This document shows, piece after piece, positions 44,846 through 53,965 of a DNA stretch of 64,000 bases. The DNA lies in the NCBI GenBank assembly GCA_028279875.1, contig JANQMU010000076.1, positions 1 to 64,000 of the forward strand. The letters run 5' to 3'. The position numbers and the translations under genes are program-made. Source of the stretch: Rhizobiaceae bacterium. Lineage in GTDB: Bacteria > Pseudomonadota > Alphaproteobacteria > Rhizobiales > Rhizobiaceae. Position 1 is the stretch's first letter. Each line of letters starts with the position of its first letter. A model generated the notes under the pieces. It did not search any database and had not been told where the DNA came from. It was given only the letters and a program-made list of their open reading frames with translations.

Positions 44846-46618
44846 ATGACAATCGTTGAACGCATGGGACGCGCCCTACCGGATTTGTGGCAAACCGTCG
44901 CCCGTTTCCCGGTTCCGGTCCTGATCTGCCTGGCCGGCACCGTCATTCTCAATCTGGATATCGCCGACATCTATCCGATGAGTCCCGACCGCAGCCAGCA
45001 GGTCTATGACGGGCTGATATGCGGTTTCCTGGCCGCCGGTGCAGCTCATCTTTACGCCGAGAGCCGGGACTGGAGCCGCCTTTCGGGGTCGGCCCTGGCT
45101 GTCCTTGCCGCGGCGATCCTTGGCGGCGTGTGCTGGTTCTTTCGGCCGCTGGACCTGCAGTTCGAGTTTCTGCTGCCGGGCCTGGTGCTGCTGGTCATGG
45201 TCGCCGGATATACGCGCGGCGACAATGATGACAATGCGATCTGGATGTTCAATGCGCGGCTGGCGCTGGCGATTATCCTGTCGGGGCTGGTCGTCATGGT
45301 GTTCGGCGGCGGTCTGTCGGCAATCGTGGCAAGCATCGAATATCTGTTCGGTGTCGATTTCGATCCCGATATCTATCCGCATATCTGGGCAACGGGCTTT
45401 GCGCTGATCGGCGCCGTATACGGGCTGTCGATGGTTTCGCAGAACCTCTCCGAACCGTTCCGTCCAGACCGTCAGTCGGGCCTGCTGGTCACCGGCCCGC
45501 TATTGCTGCTGAACTATCTTCTGGTGCCGCTGGCACTGATCTACGTCGTCATCCTGCATCTCTATGCGGTCAAGATGCTGATCGATTGGGAGCTGCCCAA
45601 GGGGCAGGTCGGCATCATGGTGCTGATCTTCTCCCTCGGCGGTGCGGCCATCTGGTTGATCGCCTTGCCCTGGCGTGCGGGCGGCTCGGCCCTTGTACGG
45701 TTCTTCAACAAAAACTGGTTTCTGTTTCTGATCGTGCCGCTTGGTCTGCTGGCGATCGGGACATGGCGCCGGATTTCCGATTACGGCGTGACGCCGGAGC
45801 GCTACGGTCTGGTTGCGCTTGGCCTGTGGGTGGCCTTCCTCATTGTCTGGTTCGTGATCCGGTCGCGTTCGATCCAGCCGCGCATCGTGCTCGGATCGCT
45901 CGGTATCCTGCTGATCGCCACATCGCTCGGGCCATGGGGCGCCGGATCGGTGTCGATCGACAGCCAATTGTCGCGATTGACGGCACTGATGCAGGCCGAA
46001 GGCTATTTCCAGGACGGGAAACTGGTCATCCCCGACACGATCGATGCCGAAGCCTCCGGCGACGGGTACTCGATCGTGCTGTTTCTTTCAAAGCACCGCC
46101 GGCTCGAACTCCTGGCCCCGATATTTGCCGGTCACGCGAACGACCCGTTCGACGGTGCAGACCGCCATGCCAGCGCCAGCGATGTGAATTCGGTTCTGAA
46201 ATTCAGGCACTACCGGCGCAATGACAGACCCGTCGACAAGACCCTTGTCTATTTTCGCTCGACCGGCCGGATCACGCTGGATGTTCCGCAGGCGACGGTC
46301 CTGTCGGGCGTTGTCGAACTGGGCATGCCTCCGGCGATTGCCGATGACCCGAGCTATCCTGACCCCACTCTCTATGTCGCCGACGGTATCTTCACGGTCC
46401 GATACGGGCAGGACCAATGGGAGATGGAGGTCGAAAAACTGCTGGAGACCGTTCAGGCGGCGTCGAGGGTGGACGGCGATTATCCGCCGCTGGTCGTTTC
46501 CATCGCCGGCCGCGACGGTGTGGCCCGCCTGGCCGTGCTGGAGGCCGGCGGAAGGCTGGAAAGCAACAAGCCAGTCCTCAACTATGTCAGGGCGCTGCTG
46601 GTTCTGCCGGCCCCTTGA
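44846..46618 (+). CDS. DUF4153 polytopic membrane protein
   Basis: This 590-residue protein has about ten to eleven hydrophobic segments from residue 22 to 375 and a soluble C-terminal domain of about 200 residues. The arrangement and GPLLLLNYLLVPLALIYVVI-like segment match DUF4153 proteins, whose role is unknown. CGGAG precedes the ATG. The 3' end overlaps the convergent radical SAM gene by 32 bp. Confidence 0.82.
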   Translation: MTIVERMGRALPDLWQTVARFPVPVLICLAGTVILNLDIADIYPMSPDRSQQVYDGLICGFLAAGAAHLYAESRDWSRLSGSALAVLAAAILGGVCWFFRPLDLQFEFLLPGLVLLVMVAGYTRGDNDDNAIWMFNARLALAIILSGLVVMVFGGGLSAIVASIEYLFGVDFDPDIYPHIWATGFALIGAVYGLSMVSQNLSEPFRPDRQSGLLVTGPLLLLNYLLVPLALIYVVILHLYAVKMLIDWELPKGQVGIMVLIFSLGGAAIWLIALPWRAGGSALVRFFNKNWFLFLIVPLGLLAIGTWRRISDYGVTPERYGLVALGLWVAFLIVWFVIRSRSIQPRIVLGSLGILLIATSLGPWGAGSVSIDSQLSRLTALMQAEGYFQDGKLVIPDTIDAEASGDGYSIVLFLSKHRRLELLAPIFAGHANDPFDGADRHASASDVNSVLKFRHYRRNDRPVDKTLVYFRSTGRITLDVPQATVLSGVVELGMPPAIADDPSYPDPTLYVADGIFTVRYGQDQWEMEVEKLLETVQAASRVDGDYPPLVVSIAGRDGVARLAVLEAGGRLESNKPVLNYVRALLVLPAP

Positions 46619-48320
46619 GTCCTTCGCTCTCATTGGCGAGGTGGCTGGCGAATACCGGTTTGCGGCGTTTCGAATCTTCTTCCTTGCGCTCCGGAGGAAC
46701 GTAGACCTCGGTCGGCAGGGAGGGCAGTTCCGACCGCACGGACTGGCGCAGCGCGTCCCGAATCCGCAGAAAATGCTCATTATGCGCGCACACCGTTGCG
46801 TAGAAGCCGAAGGACCGGGGCCGGTGCCGGATGATCGAAAACATCCGTCGCCAGAACACCGATCTGGACGGACGGACCACGCCCTGCCGCCAGATTACCT
46901 TGAAGGGTGCGGTCACCGTGCTGGGCAGCAGCCTGATCGCCCGCAAGCTTCGCCGGATCCGCGCCCTCAAGGGCGGCGGCGGAACGAGCGCGTTTCGTTC
47001 CGCCCGGTCCAGCTCCGGTGTGCCCAGTTCCAGGAACAGACGGTGAGCCCTCTCGATATAGCGGACCGGGTCGTAGAGTTTCTGATAGGCATCGAGATAT
47101 TCCTCGACGATCTCGGCCGCCGGCCGTGTCGGCAGGAAATTCAATGTCGAGGTCTGGTTGATCGTTCCGATATCGGTGCCGAGGCGCCCCTCGCGCTCAA
47201 GCCGCGTCCACAGGCCGGTATTGGGCAGGACCTGCAGCATCGATAGCAGCGCCAGGCTGATATTGCACTCCTCCACGAAGCGGACGATGCGTTCACCCGC
47301 GCCGGGCTTTTCATTGTCGAACCCGATGATGAAGCCGGCCATCACATGCATGCCGGCCTGCTGCAATTTGCGGATATCGTCCATCATCGGATGGCGGTTG
47401 TTCTGGTGTTTTCTGGTCAAGGCGAGGCTATCGACATCCGGTGTCTCGATGCCGATGAACACCGAACCGATATTGCTCTGGAGCATCTGTTCGATGAGAT
47501 CGTCATCGGAGGCCAGATCGATCGAAGCCTCCGTCGTCAGCAAGAACGGCCGGTTCCTGGCCATCAGCCAGGGTTTGAGCTCGGCCAGCAGCGCCTTGAC
47601 GTTCTTCTTGTTGCCAATGAAATTGTCGTCGACGAGGAACACCGAACCCTGCCAGCCGAGTTGGTAGAGGCTTTCGAGTTCGGCCAGGAACTGGTCGGTG
47701 TGTTTGGTTCGCGGCTTGCGCCCGTAGAGATTGATGATGTCGCAGAATTCGCACAGGAAGGGGCAGCCGCGCGAATATTGCACCGGCATAGAATCATAGG
47801 CGCTGAAGTCGACCAGGTCGAAGCGCGGTGTCGGCGTCGTGGTGACGTCGGGTTTCTTGCCGACGGCGCTGAACCGCAGGGCCGGCTCATCGCCTGCGCG
47901 GATCCAGTCCTTGCGTTCCATGAACGCTTCGACAAAGGGCGGAATGGTGATCTCGCCCTCATCGAGGACGATGTAATCGGCACCCGCGGCTTCCGCGTCC
48001 TGCGGAACCGAGGTGACATAGGGTCCGCCGACGGCAACCGGCTTTCCGCGCGATTTCGCCTCGCGGATCATGGCGGCGAAATCGTCCTGCTGGACGATCA
48101 TGGCGGAAAGCATCACGATATCGGCCCAGTTCCAATCCTCCTCGCGCAGCGTGTGGGCGTTGCGGTCGACAAGGCGGAACGACCAGTCCTGGGGCAGAAT
48201 GCCGGCGACCGTCAGCAGCCCGAGCGGCGGCATATAGGACTTCTTGCCGGCCAGTTCCAGAACCCCCTCGAACGACCAGAAGGTCATCGGAAATTTCGGC
48301 CAGATCAGCAATACGCGCAT
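46587..48320 (-). CDS. B12-binding radical SAM protein (DUF4070 type)
   Basis: This 577-residue protein has an N-terminal cobalamin-binding region (about 1-140, VRGKPVAVGGPYVTSVP-like) and a radical SAM core with the cluster motif CPFLCEFC (CxxxCxxC). A C-terminal DUF4070 region ends in a basic tail. The family includes the hopanoid C-2 methylase HpnP and other B12-dependent methylases or cyclases acting on lipids; I cannot choose among them from sequence alone. A cobalamin adenosyltransferase gene lies 4 kb away but serves a different cofactor form. Convergent overlap with the DUF4153 gene is 32 bp. Confidence 0.87.
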   Translation of the reverse strand: MRVLLIWPKFPMTFWSFEGVLELAGKKSYMPPLGLLTVAGILPQDWSFRLVDRNAHTLREEDWNWADIVMLSAMIVQQDDFAAMIREAKSRGKPVAVGGPYVTSVPQDAEAAGADYIVLDEGEITIPPFVEAFMERKDWIRAGDEPALRFSAVGKKPDVTTTPTPRFDLVDFSAYDSMPVQYSRGCPFLCEFCDIINLYGRKPRTKHTDQFLAELESLYQLGWQGSVFLVDDNFIGNKKNVKALLAELKPWLMARNRPFLLTTEASIDLASDDDLIEQMLQSNIGSVFIGIETPDVDSLALTRKHQNNRHPMMDDIRKLQQAGMHVMAGFIIGFDNEKPGAGERIVRFVEECNISLALLSMLQVLPNTGLWTRLEREGRLGTDIGTINQTSTLNFLPTRPAAEIVEEYLDAYQKLYDPVRYIERAHRLFLELGTPELDRAERNALVPPPPLRARIRRSLRAIRLLPSTVTAPFKVIWRQGVVRPSRSVFWRRMFSIIRHRPRSFGFYATVCAHNEHFLRIRDALRQSVRSELPSLPTEVYVPPERKEEDSKRRKPVFASHLANESEGLKGPAEPAAP

Positions 48321-48347
48321 TCTGTCTTGCCTCCCTTCGGCCGCAGC

Positions 48348-49238
48348 CTACCGTGTGGGGATCGGCTCGTCACCGCGATAGTCATAGAAACCGCGGCCGG
48401 TCTTGCGGCCGAGCCATCCGGCCTCGACATATTTCACCAGCAGAGGGCAGGGCCGGTATTTCGAATCCGCCAGCCCGTCATAGAGCACCTGCATGATCGA
48501 CAGGCAGGTGTCGAGGCCGATGAAATCGGCAAGCTGCAGCGGGCCGATCGGATGGTTGGCGCCCATTTTCATCGCCGTGTCGATTGCCTCGACCGAGCCG
48601 ACGCCCTCATAGAGCGTGTAGATCGCCTCATTGATCATCGGCAGCAGGATGCGGTTGACGATGAAGGCGGGGAAATCCTCGGCGACCGTGATGGTCTTGC
48701 CGAGCGAGGTGATAAAGGTCCTGGCGGTCTCGAAGGTGACGTCCTCCGTGGCGATGCCGCGCACCAGTTCGACAAGGTTCATCACCGGAACCGGATTCAT
48801 GAAATGAATGCCGATGAAACGTTCGGGCCGGTCGGTGGCGGAGGCGAGCCGGGTGATCGAGATCGACGAGGTGTCGGTGGCGACAATGGCTTCCGGATTG
48901 AGAAGCGGGCACAGATTGGCAAAGATCTTGCGCTTGACCGTTTCGTCCTCGGTCGCCGCCTCGATGACCAGATCGACGGCGGCAAGATCCTCGATCGCCA
49001 GGGCCGGCGAAATCCTCGCCTGGGCCGCGTCGCGGTCGGCCTCGCTCAGATGGCCGGCGGAAACCTGACGTGCCATGTTGCCATTGATGGTGGCGATGCC
49101 GTCCTTGATGCGTTCCTCTGAGACGTCATGCACCAGGACATCATAGCCGGCGACGGCGCAGACATGGGCGATGCCGCCGCCCATCTGGCCGACACCGATG
49201 ATTCCAACAGATTTGATCGCGTTGGCCATGGCATTCAT
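48348..49238 (-). CDS. hbdA: 3-hydroxybutyryl-CoA dehydrogenase
   Basis: This 296-residue short-form 3-hydroxyacyl-CoA dehydrogenase opens with the NAD fold VGIIGVGQMGGGIAHVCA. The catalytic histidine is in GIHFMNPVPVM, and the substrate serine in TDTSSISIT. It ends in GRKTGRGFYDY. It oxidises 3-hydroxybutyryl-CoA to acetoacetyl-CoA. ATGs at 49238 and 49229 are both possible; 49286 is too long. It follows etfB-etfA, linking it to acyl-CoA oxidation. Confidence 0.93.
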   Translation of the reverse strand: MNAMANAIKSVGIIGVGQMGGGIAHVCAVAGYDVLVHDVSEERIKDGIATINGNMARQVSAGHLSEADRDAAQARISPALAIEDLAAVDLVIEAATEDETVKRKIFANLCPLLNPEAIVATDTSSISITRLASATDRPERFIGIHFMNPVPVMNLVELVRGIATEDVTFETARTFITSLGKTITVAEDFPAFIVNRILLPMINEAIYTLYEGVGSVEAIDTAMKMGANHPIGPLQLADFIGLDTCLSIMQVLYDGLADSKYRPCPLLVKYVEAGWLGRKTGRGFYDYRGDEPIPTR

Positions 49239-49366
49239 TCCGTCATCTGGCAGATACGCGCACAAACTAGTGGGCCGGGCTGACAACGTCCAGCCCGGCC
49301 AATAAATTGATTCAGAATCCTTGCGCCCGCGAAGACCGACTCACCGGTGGTCTGGCGCGTATCGCG

Positions 49367-50296
49367 TCAGAGCGCCTTTTCGAATTCCGGCAGCACGTCG
49401 AACAGGTCGGCGACGAGGCCGTAATCGGCGACCTGGAAGATCGGCGCCTCGTCGTCCTTGTTGATCGCCACGATCACCTTGGAATCCTTCATGCCCGCCA
49501 GGTGCTGGATGGCGCCGGATATGCCGCAGGCGATGTAGAGATCGGGCGCCACCACCTTGCCGGTCTGGCCGACCTGCCAGTCATTCGGCGCATAGCCGGC
49601 ATCGACCGCGGCGCGCGAGGCGCCGACGGCGGCGCCCAGCTTGTCGGCGAGAGGCAGGATGACCTCCTCGAACTTTTCCGCCGAACCGAGTGCCCGGCCG
49701 CCGGAGATGATGATCCGGGCCGAGGTCAGTTCCGGCCGGTCATTGTCGGAGAGCTTCGCCTCGAGGAATTTCGACAGGCCCGGATCGCCGGCGGTGCCGA
49801 CGGTCTCGACCGGTGCTGACCCGCCGCCGCCGGCGGCATCGAACCCGGCGGTGCGCACGGTGATCACCTTCTTGGAATCCGTCGCCTGCACGGTCTGGAT
49901 GGCATTGCCGGCATAGATCGGGCGCTTGAACGTGTCGGCGGACAGCACCTCGGTGATGTCGGAGACCTGCATGACGTCAAGCAGGGCGGCGACGCGCGGC
50001 ATGATGTTCTTGCCGTTGGTGGTCGCCGCGGCCACGATCGTATCATAGCCCTCAGCCAGGGAGACAATCAGCGCCGCCGTCGGTTCGGCCAGATTGACCG
50101 CCAGTTCGTCGGCTTCGGCCAGCAGCACCTTGGAAACGCCGTCCAGCCCGGCGGCGGCATCGGCGACGGCCTGGGCGTCCTTGCCGGCAACGAGGATGTG
50201 AACGTCGCCGCCGATGGCCTTTGCCGCGGACAGGGCCTTCGCGGTCTGATCGGAAAGGGCGGTGTTGTCATGTTCTGCAAGAAGGAGAGTTGTCAT
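49367..50296 (-). CDS. etfA: Electron transfer flavoprotein alpha subunit
   Basis: This 309-residue FAD-binding subunit has [27 protein letters not shown], the [21 protein letters not shown]-type FAD loop and [14 protein letters not shown]. It accepts electrons from acyl-CoA dehydrogenases with EtfB and passes them to ETF-ubiquinone oxidoreductase. It is 14 bp downstream of etfB with a GGAGAG before its ATG. Confidence 0.96.
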   Translation of the reverse strand: MTTLLLAEHDNTALSDQTAKALSAAKAIGGDVHILVAGKDAQAVADAAAGLDGVSKVLLAEADELAVNLAEPTAALIVSLAEGYDTIVAAATTNGKNIMPRVAALLDVMQVSDITEVLSADTFKRPIYAGNAIQTVQATDSKKVITVRTAGFDAAGGGGSAPVETVGTAGDPGLSKFLEAKLSDNDRPELTSARIIISGGRALGSAEKFEEVILPLADKLGAAVGASRAAVDAGYAPNDWQVGQTGKVVAPDLYIACGISGAIQHLAGMKDSKVIVAINKDDEAPIFQVADYGLVADLFDVLPEFEKAL

Positions 50297-50310
50297 GATT
50301 CTGTCCCTTT

Positions 50311-51060
50311 CTAAAGCACGCCGGCTTCGTTCTTGAGCTTGTCGACCAGTTCCGCGACGCTGTCGACCTTGACGCCGGCCTTGCGGCCTTCCGGCTCCTC
50401 AGTGGTGACGACCTTGAGGCGCGGCGCGGTGTCGACGCCGTAATCGGCCGTGGTTTTCTTGTCGAGCGGCTTCTTCTTGGCCTTCATGATGTTGGGCAGC
50501 GAGGCATAGCGCGGCTCATTGAGCCGCAGATCCGTGGTGACGACCGCAGGCAGGGTGATTTCGACGGTCTGCAGACCGCCATCCACCTCGCGGGTGACGG
50601 CGGCGACGCCATCGCCGATCTCGACATCGGAGGCGAAGGTTCCCTGCGACCAGCCGAGCAGGGCGGCCAGCATCTGTCCGGTCTGGTTGGAATCGTCGTC
50701 GATTGCCTGTTTGCCGACGATGACGAGTTCGGGCTTTTCCTCTTCGATAATCGCCTTGAGGATCTTGGCGACGGCCAGAGGCTCGACAAGATCGTCGGTC
50801 TGGACGAGAATGCCGCGATCAGCGCCCATGGCCAGCGCCGTGCGGATCGTTTCCTCGGCCTTGGCCGGGCCGATGGAGACGGCGACGATTTCCTCGACCT
50901 TGCCGGCTTCCTTGAGGCGAATGGCTTCCTCGACGGAAATTTCGTCAAACGGGTTCATCGACATCTTGACGTTGGCCAGTTCGACACCGGAGCCGTCCGG
51001 CCTGACGCGGATCTTGACGTTGTAGTCAACGACCCGCTTTACGGGTACCAGAACTTTCAT
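50311..51060 (-). CDS. etfB: Electron transfer flavoprotein beta subunit
   Basis: This 249-residue AMP-binding subunit has the usual [14 protein letters not shown]-terminus, the partner-binding [17 protein letters not shown] and the ETF beta signature around [20 protein letters not shown]. The ATG at 51060 follows GAAAGG. It is the first gene of the etfB-etfA-hbd unit. The 213-bp stretch 51061-51273 separating it from the rhomboid gene holds its promoter and no gene. Confidence 0.96.
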   Translation of the reverse strand: MKVLVPVKRVVDYNVKIRVRPDGSGVELANVKMSMNPFDEISVEEAIRLKEAGKVEEIVAVSIGPAKAEETIRTALAMGADRGILVQTDDLVEPLAVAKILKAIIEEEKPELVIVGKQAIDDDSNQTGQMLAALLGWSQGTFASDVEIGDGVAAVTREVDGGLQTVEITLPAVVTTDLRLNEPRYASLPNIMKAKKKPLDKKTTADYGVDTAPRLKVVTTEEPEGRKAGVKVDSVAELVDKLKNEAGVL

Positions 51061-51273
51061 TCGTTTACCTTTCTCAATCTGCAGGCGGATATCTGCACAT
51101 CCCAATTGTTCCATGGTGGCTGGAAAACGACATGAACGCCGCCAAGTTTCAATTCCCCCGTGCGAAACCGTGACTTCGCCATGTATGTGGTTGTCACATA
51201 TCTGTAACCCACCGTTTGCGTCAATCGCGTTTGTGCCGGGGCGCCGGATTCGGGATGCGACGCGGCGACGCGT

Positions 51274-52032
51274 CTACCGGCCCCAGGGCCCCGAGGTCGT
51301 TTTCGCTGTGGCCTTTTTATGGACGACGGCTCTCGGCGAGACAATCTTTCGGTCGAACAGGGGCACATTGCGGCGTTTCAAGACAAGGACCAGAAGCGCG
51401 CCGGCGATGATTCCACCGATATGGGCGGCCCAGGAGACGGTGCCATCGCCATCGACGACCAACATGACGAGCTGATAGACGACCCACAGGGCCAGCGGAA
51501 TGAAGGCCGGTAGGGGCAGGGGAATACGGCCGAGAACGAGCACCCAGACGCGCACCCGCGGATGCAGGATCAGATAGGCGGCGACGACACCGGCCACCGC
51601 GCCCGAAGCGCCGATCAGCGGCGCGTCGGACCGCGGGTCCAGCAAGCCGTGGGCCAACGCGCCGGCTGCGGCACACAGCAGGTAGAAGATCAGGAACCGG
51701 ATGTGCCCCATGGCATCTTCGATATTGTCGCCGAACACCCACAGGAACAGCATATTGGTGGCGACATGCCAGATATCGGCATGGAGGAACGCATAGGTGA
51801 CATAGGTGGCGCCTTCCGGAACCACGGCCAGCCCGGGCGCCAGATCGGCATAGCCATTGGCCACCGCCGGAATGTAGCCGAGGCCGAGAACCGCCGCCAT
51901 GGTGAAGGCTCCGGTTTCACCGCTCAGCGAGGTCGCGACCCAGATCAGGCCGTTGAGGGTGATCAGCCCGAGCGTGACATATTGCAGGTCGATATGGTCG
52001 AGCTCGTTTCGATCATGCAGCGGGATGAACAT
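51274..52032 (-). CDS. Rhomboid-family intramembrane serine protease
   Basis: This 252-residue protein with six membrane segments has the catalytic dyad S143 in GASGA and H204 in AAHIGG. The oxyanion residues H89 and N93 are in HVATNMLFLWVFG. It cleaves membrane-anchored substrates within the bilayer. The C-terminal tail (about 225-252) is basic and cytoplasmic. It is on the same strand as the adenosyltransferase gene, whose stop lies 59 bp upstream of its start. Confidence 0.94.
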   Translation of the reverse strand: MFIPLHDRNELDHIDLQYVTLGLITLNGLIWVATSLSGETGAFTMAAVLGLGYIPAVANGYADLAPGLAVVPEGATYVTYAFLHADIWHVATNMLFLWVFGDNIEDAMGHIRFLIFYLLCAAAGALAHGLLDPRSDAPLIGASGAVAGVVAAYLILHPRVRVWVLVLGRIPLPLPAFIPLALWVVYQLVMLVVDGDGTVSWAAHIGGIIAGALLVLVLKRRNVPLFDRKIVSPRAVVHKKATAKTTSGPWGR

Positions 52033-52091
52033 CTACGGGCGGTCCCTCGGAAGACGGCGGATCATCGTCCCGCCGGCATGTCCGGCACCGG

Positions 52092-52673
52092 TCACGTGCG
52101 GTTTTCTCCGGGCACCCACAAAACATCGTCCTGGCCGTTCTGGTTGGCGCAGCGGGCAGCGACGAACAGCAAATCGGATACCCGGTTGATGTAGCGCAGG
52201 GCCGCCCCATTGACCGGCTCATCCGGCCGTTCGTTCAGTTCGACCATCAGCCGTTCGGCGCGGCGGGCGACCGTGCGGGCCAGGTGAAGGGCGGCGGAGG
52301 CCGGCGAACCGCCGGGCAGGACAAAGGAGCGCAGCGGGTCGAGGCGGGCGTTCAGCGCATCGATTTCGCTTTCGATCCGCTCGACCTGATGGTCGGTCAT
52401 CCGCAGCGGCTCGTAATCCAGCTTTTTTCCGGTATCGGGGGTCGCGAGGTCGGCGCCAAGGTCGAAGAAATCGTTCTGGATGCGCGAAAGCATCGCGTCC
52501 AGCGCCGGCTGATCGATGGTGTGGGTGCGGGCGATGCCGAGACAGGCATTGGCTTCATCGACAGTGCCGAAGGCGGCGACGCGCAGATCGTGCTTCTCCC
52601 GTCGCTCGCCATTGCCGAGACCGGTGGTTCCGTCATCCCCGGTGCGGGTGTAGATCTTGTTCAGCTTGACCAC
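52092..52673 (-). CDS. PduO-type cob(I)alamin adenosyltransferase
   Basis: This 193-residue ATP:corrinoid adenosyltransferase has YTRTGDDGTTGL as the ATP-binding N-terminus, AAFGTVDEANACLG, FVLPGG and ARTVARRAERLMVEL. It makes adenosylcobalamin in the cytoplasm. The start is a GTG at 52673 with AGGGAG upstream; the frame runs on to 52754 without a better start. The neighbours are the twin-membrane protein gene and rhomboid, all leftward. Confidence 0.92.
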   Translation of the reverse strand: MVKLNKIYTRTGDDGTTGLGNGERREKHDLRVAAFGTVDEANACLGIARTHTIDQPALDAMLSRIQNDFFDLGADLATPDTGKKLDYEPLRMTDHQVERIESEIDALNARLDPLRSFVLPGGSPASAALHLARTVARRAERLMVELNERPDEPVNGAALRYINRVSDLLFVAARCANQNGQDDVLWVPGENRT

Positions 52674-52716
52674 GGCCCGTGCTCTCCCTTCGGTTGCTCC
52701 AATCGGACACCACGGC

Positions 52717-52914
52717 CTAGCGTCCGCCGCCGGTGATCCACAATATCGCGACAATCAGCACCACCGCAATGAATTGCAGCAGCACCCGCATCTGCATCAG
52801 CTTGTTCGACAGGCTGCCGGGGCCGCCGCGCATCATGTTCAAGAGGCCGCGAAGCAGGACAAAGACGACCGCCGCCATCATCACAAGAGTCAGATAGAAC
52901 AGGAAGGTCGCCAT
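52717..52914 (-). CDS. Small twin-transmembrane protein (HIG1-like)
   Basis: This 65-residue protein has two membrane segments (about 3-24 and 42-60) joined by a basic loop with MMRGGPGSLSNKLMQMRV. It resembles the small HIG1/twin-transmembrane proteins found next to cobalamin adenosyltransferase in Hyphomicrobiales. A role in respiratory complex stability is possible for HIG1 proteins but unproven here. Confidence 0.8.
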   Translation of the reverse strand: MATFLFYLTLVMMAAVVFVLLRGLLNMMRGGPGSLSNKLMQMRVLLQFIAVVLIVAILWITGGGR

Positions 52915-52954
52915 TGTGCGGTCCTTGAGTGTCGGCGCGCTGCGCCCGTTGGCA

Positions 52955-53785
52955 TTACCGGCTTCGCAAAATGCCGTAAAGCATGTCGGCCGGAAGCAGG
53001 CGTTTCATGGCGACACCGATCTTCGCTGGCCGCGTCACGACATAATGGGGTCTGGGCCGGCTGCTTTCCAGTGCGTGTTTGAGGACGGTGTAGACCGCAT
53101 CCGGCGGCAATTTGTGTTTCGACCGCACGCCGCCCTGGCGCAGGCGCTGGAGTTCGGGCTGATAGTCCCTGTTATGGGCCGAGCCTTCGACGTCGATGTA
53201 TTTTTCGATATAGGCGAGGGCATTGCTGGCAAATTTCGTTTCGATGGGGCCGGGCTCGATCAGGCTGACATGAATGCCGCTTCCGGCGAGTTCCATCCGC
53301 AATGTCAGCGTCATGCCTTCGAGCGCGTGCTTGACGGCGTTGTAGGCGCCGCGCCAGCGCATCGGCACCAGTCCGAGAATCGACGAGCACTGCACGATCC
53401 GCCCGTGGCCGGCCTGGCGCATGACCGGGACAGCAAGCCGGGTCAGCGTGTGCCAGCCGAAAAACGCCGCCTCGAATTGCTCGCGCAGCGCCTCGGTCGG
53501 CACATCCTCGACGGCGCCGGGCTGGGCGTAGGCGCCATTGTTGAACAGCGCGTCCAGCGTGCCGCCGGTCTGTTCCATCACGGCATCGAACAGGGCGGTG
53601 ATGCTGTCTTCCTCGCGATAGTCGAGATAGAAGCCCTCCAACCCGTCGGCGGCCAGTGCGTCGATATCCTCCGGTCGCCGTGCCGTGGCAAAGACCCGCC
53701 AGCCATCCGCCTTGAGGGCGCGCGCGCAATGCGCTCCGATGCCGGACGAGCAGCCGGTGACAAGAATGGTGCGTTGTTTGGCCAT
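52955..53785 (-). CDS. Short-chain dehydrogenase/reductase
   Basis: This 276-residue classical SDR has the NAD(P) loop TGCSSGIG (10-17), NNGAYAQPG, the serine in QCSSILG and YNAVK (Y148, K152). The C-terminal extension (about 205-276) with RPHYVVTRPAKIGV resembles SDRs that act on retinol or steroid-like hydrophobic alcohols. Substrate unknown. It is leftward, separated by 40 bp from the twin-membrane gene. Confidence 0.92.
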   Translation of the reverse strand: MAKQRTILVTGCSSGIGAHCARALKADGWRVFATARRPEDIDALAADGLEGFYLDYREEDSITALFDAVMEQTGGTLDALFNNGAYAQPGAVEDVPTEALREQFEAAFFGWHTLTRLAVPVMRQAGHGRIVQCSSILGLVPMRWRGAYNAVKHALEGMTLTLRMELAGSGIHVSLIEPGPIETKFASNALAYIEKYIDVEGSAHNRDYQPELQRLRQGGVRSKHKLPPDAVYTVLKHALESSRPRPHYVVTRPAKIGVAMKRLLPADMLYGILRSR

Positions 53786-53864
53786 GGCAACTCTTTGCCG
53801 CGCGCGTTTCGGTTTGACAAGCGGCCTCTGCGATAAAACATAGGGCGGATGGGCCCGAAAGCCG

Positions 53865-53939
53865 CTAGTGTCCTGAATTTGAAGTTCCTTGCCGAGCGTG
53901 CTGCGGATAATGATGGGAACTTCAAATCCACCACACTAG
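53865..53939. repeat. Long imperfect inverted repeat upstream of yihY-type gene
   Basis: Two 24-nt arms, 53865-53888 and 53916-53939, are complementary in 21 of 24 positions and enclose a 27-bp spacer. Each arm begins with CTAGTGT (or its complement) and ends in ATTTGAAGTTCC. It lies 26 bp before the start of the YihY-type gene, overlapping the probable leader or promoter. It has the look of a mobile palindromic repeat unit. Confidence 0.75.
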
Positions 53940-53965
53940 GCTGGCCGCCCAACATGGAGGATTGC

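Noticed and set aside
47346-49121. A 591-residue rightward reading frame opposite the radical SAM and hbd genes
   Set aside because: It is a GC-driven shadow of two well-supported minus-strand genes. Similar long shadows lie at 1604-2755, 27858-29435 and 34875-36467, and none has a recognisable domain.
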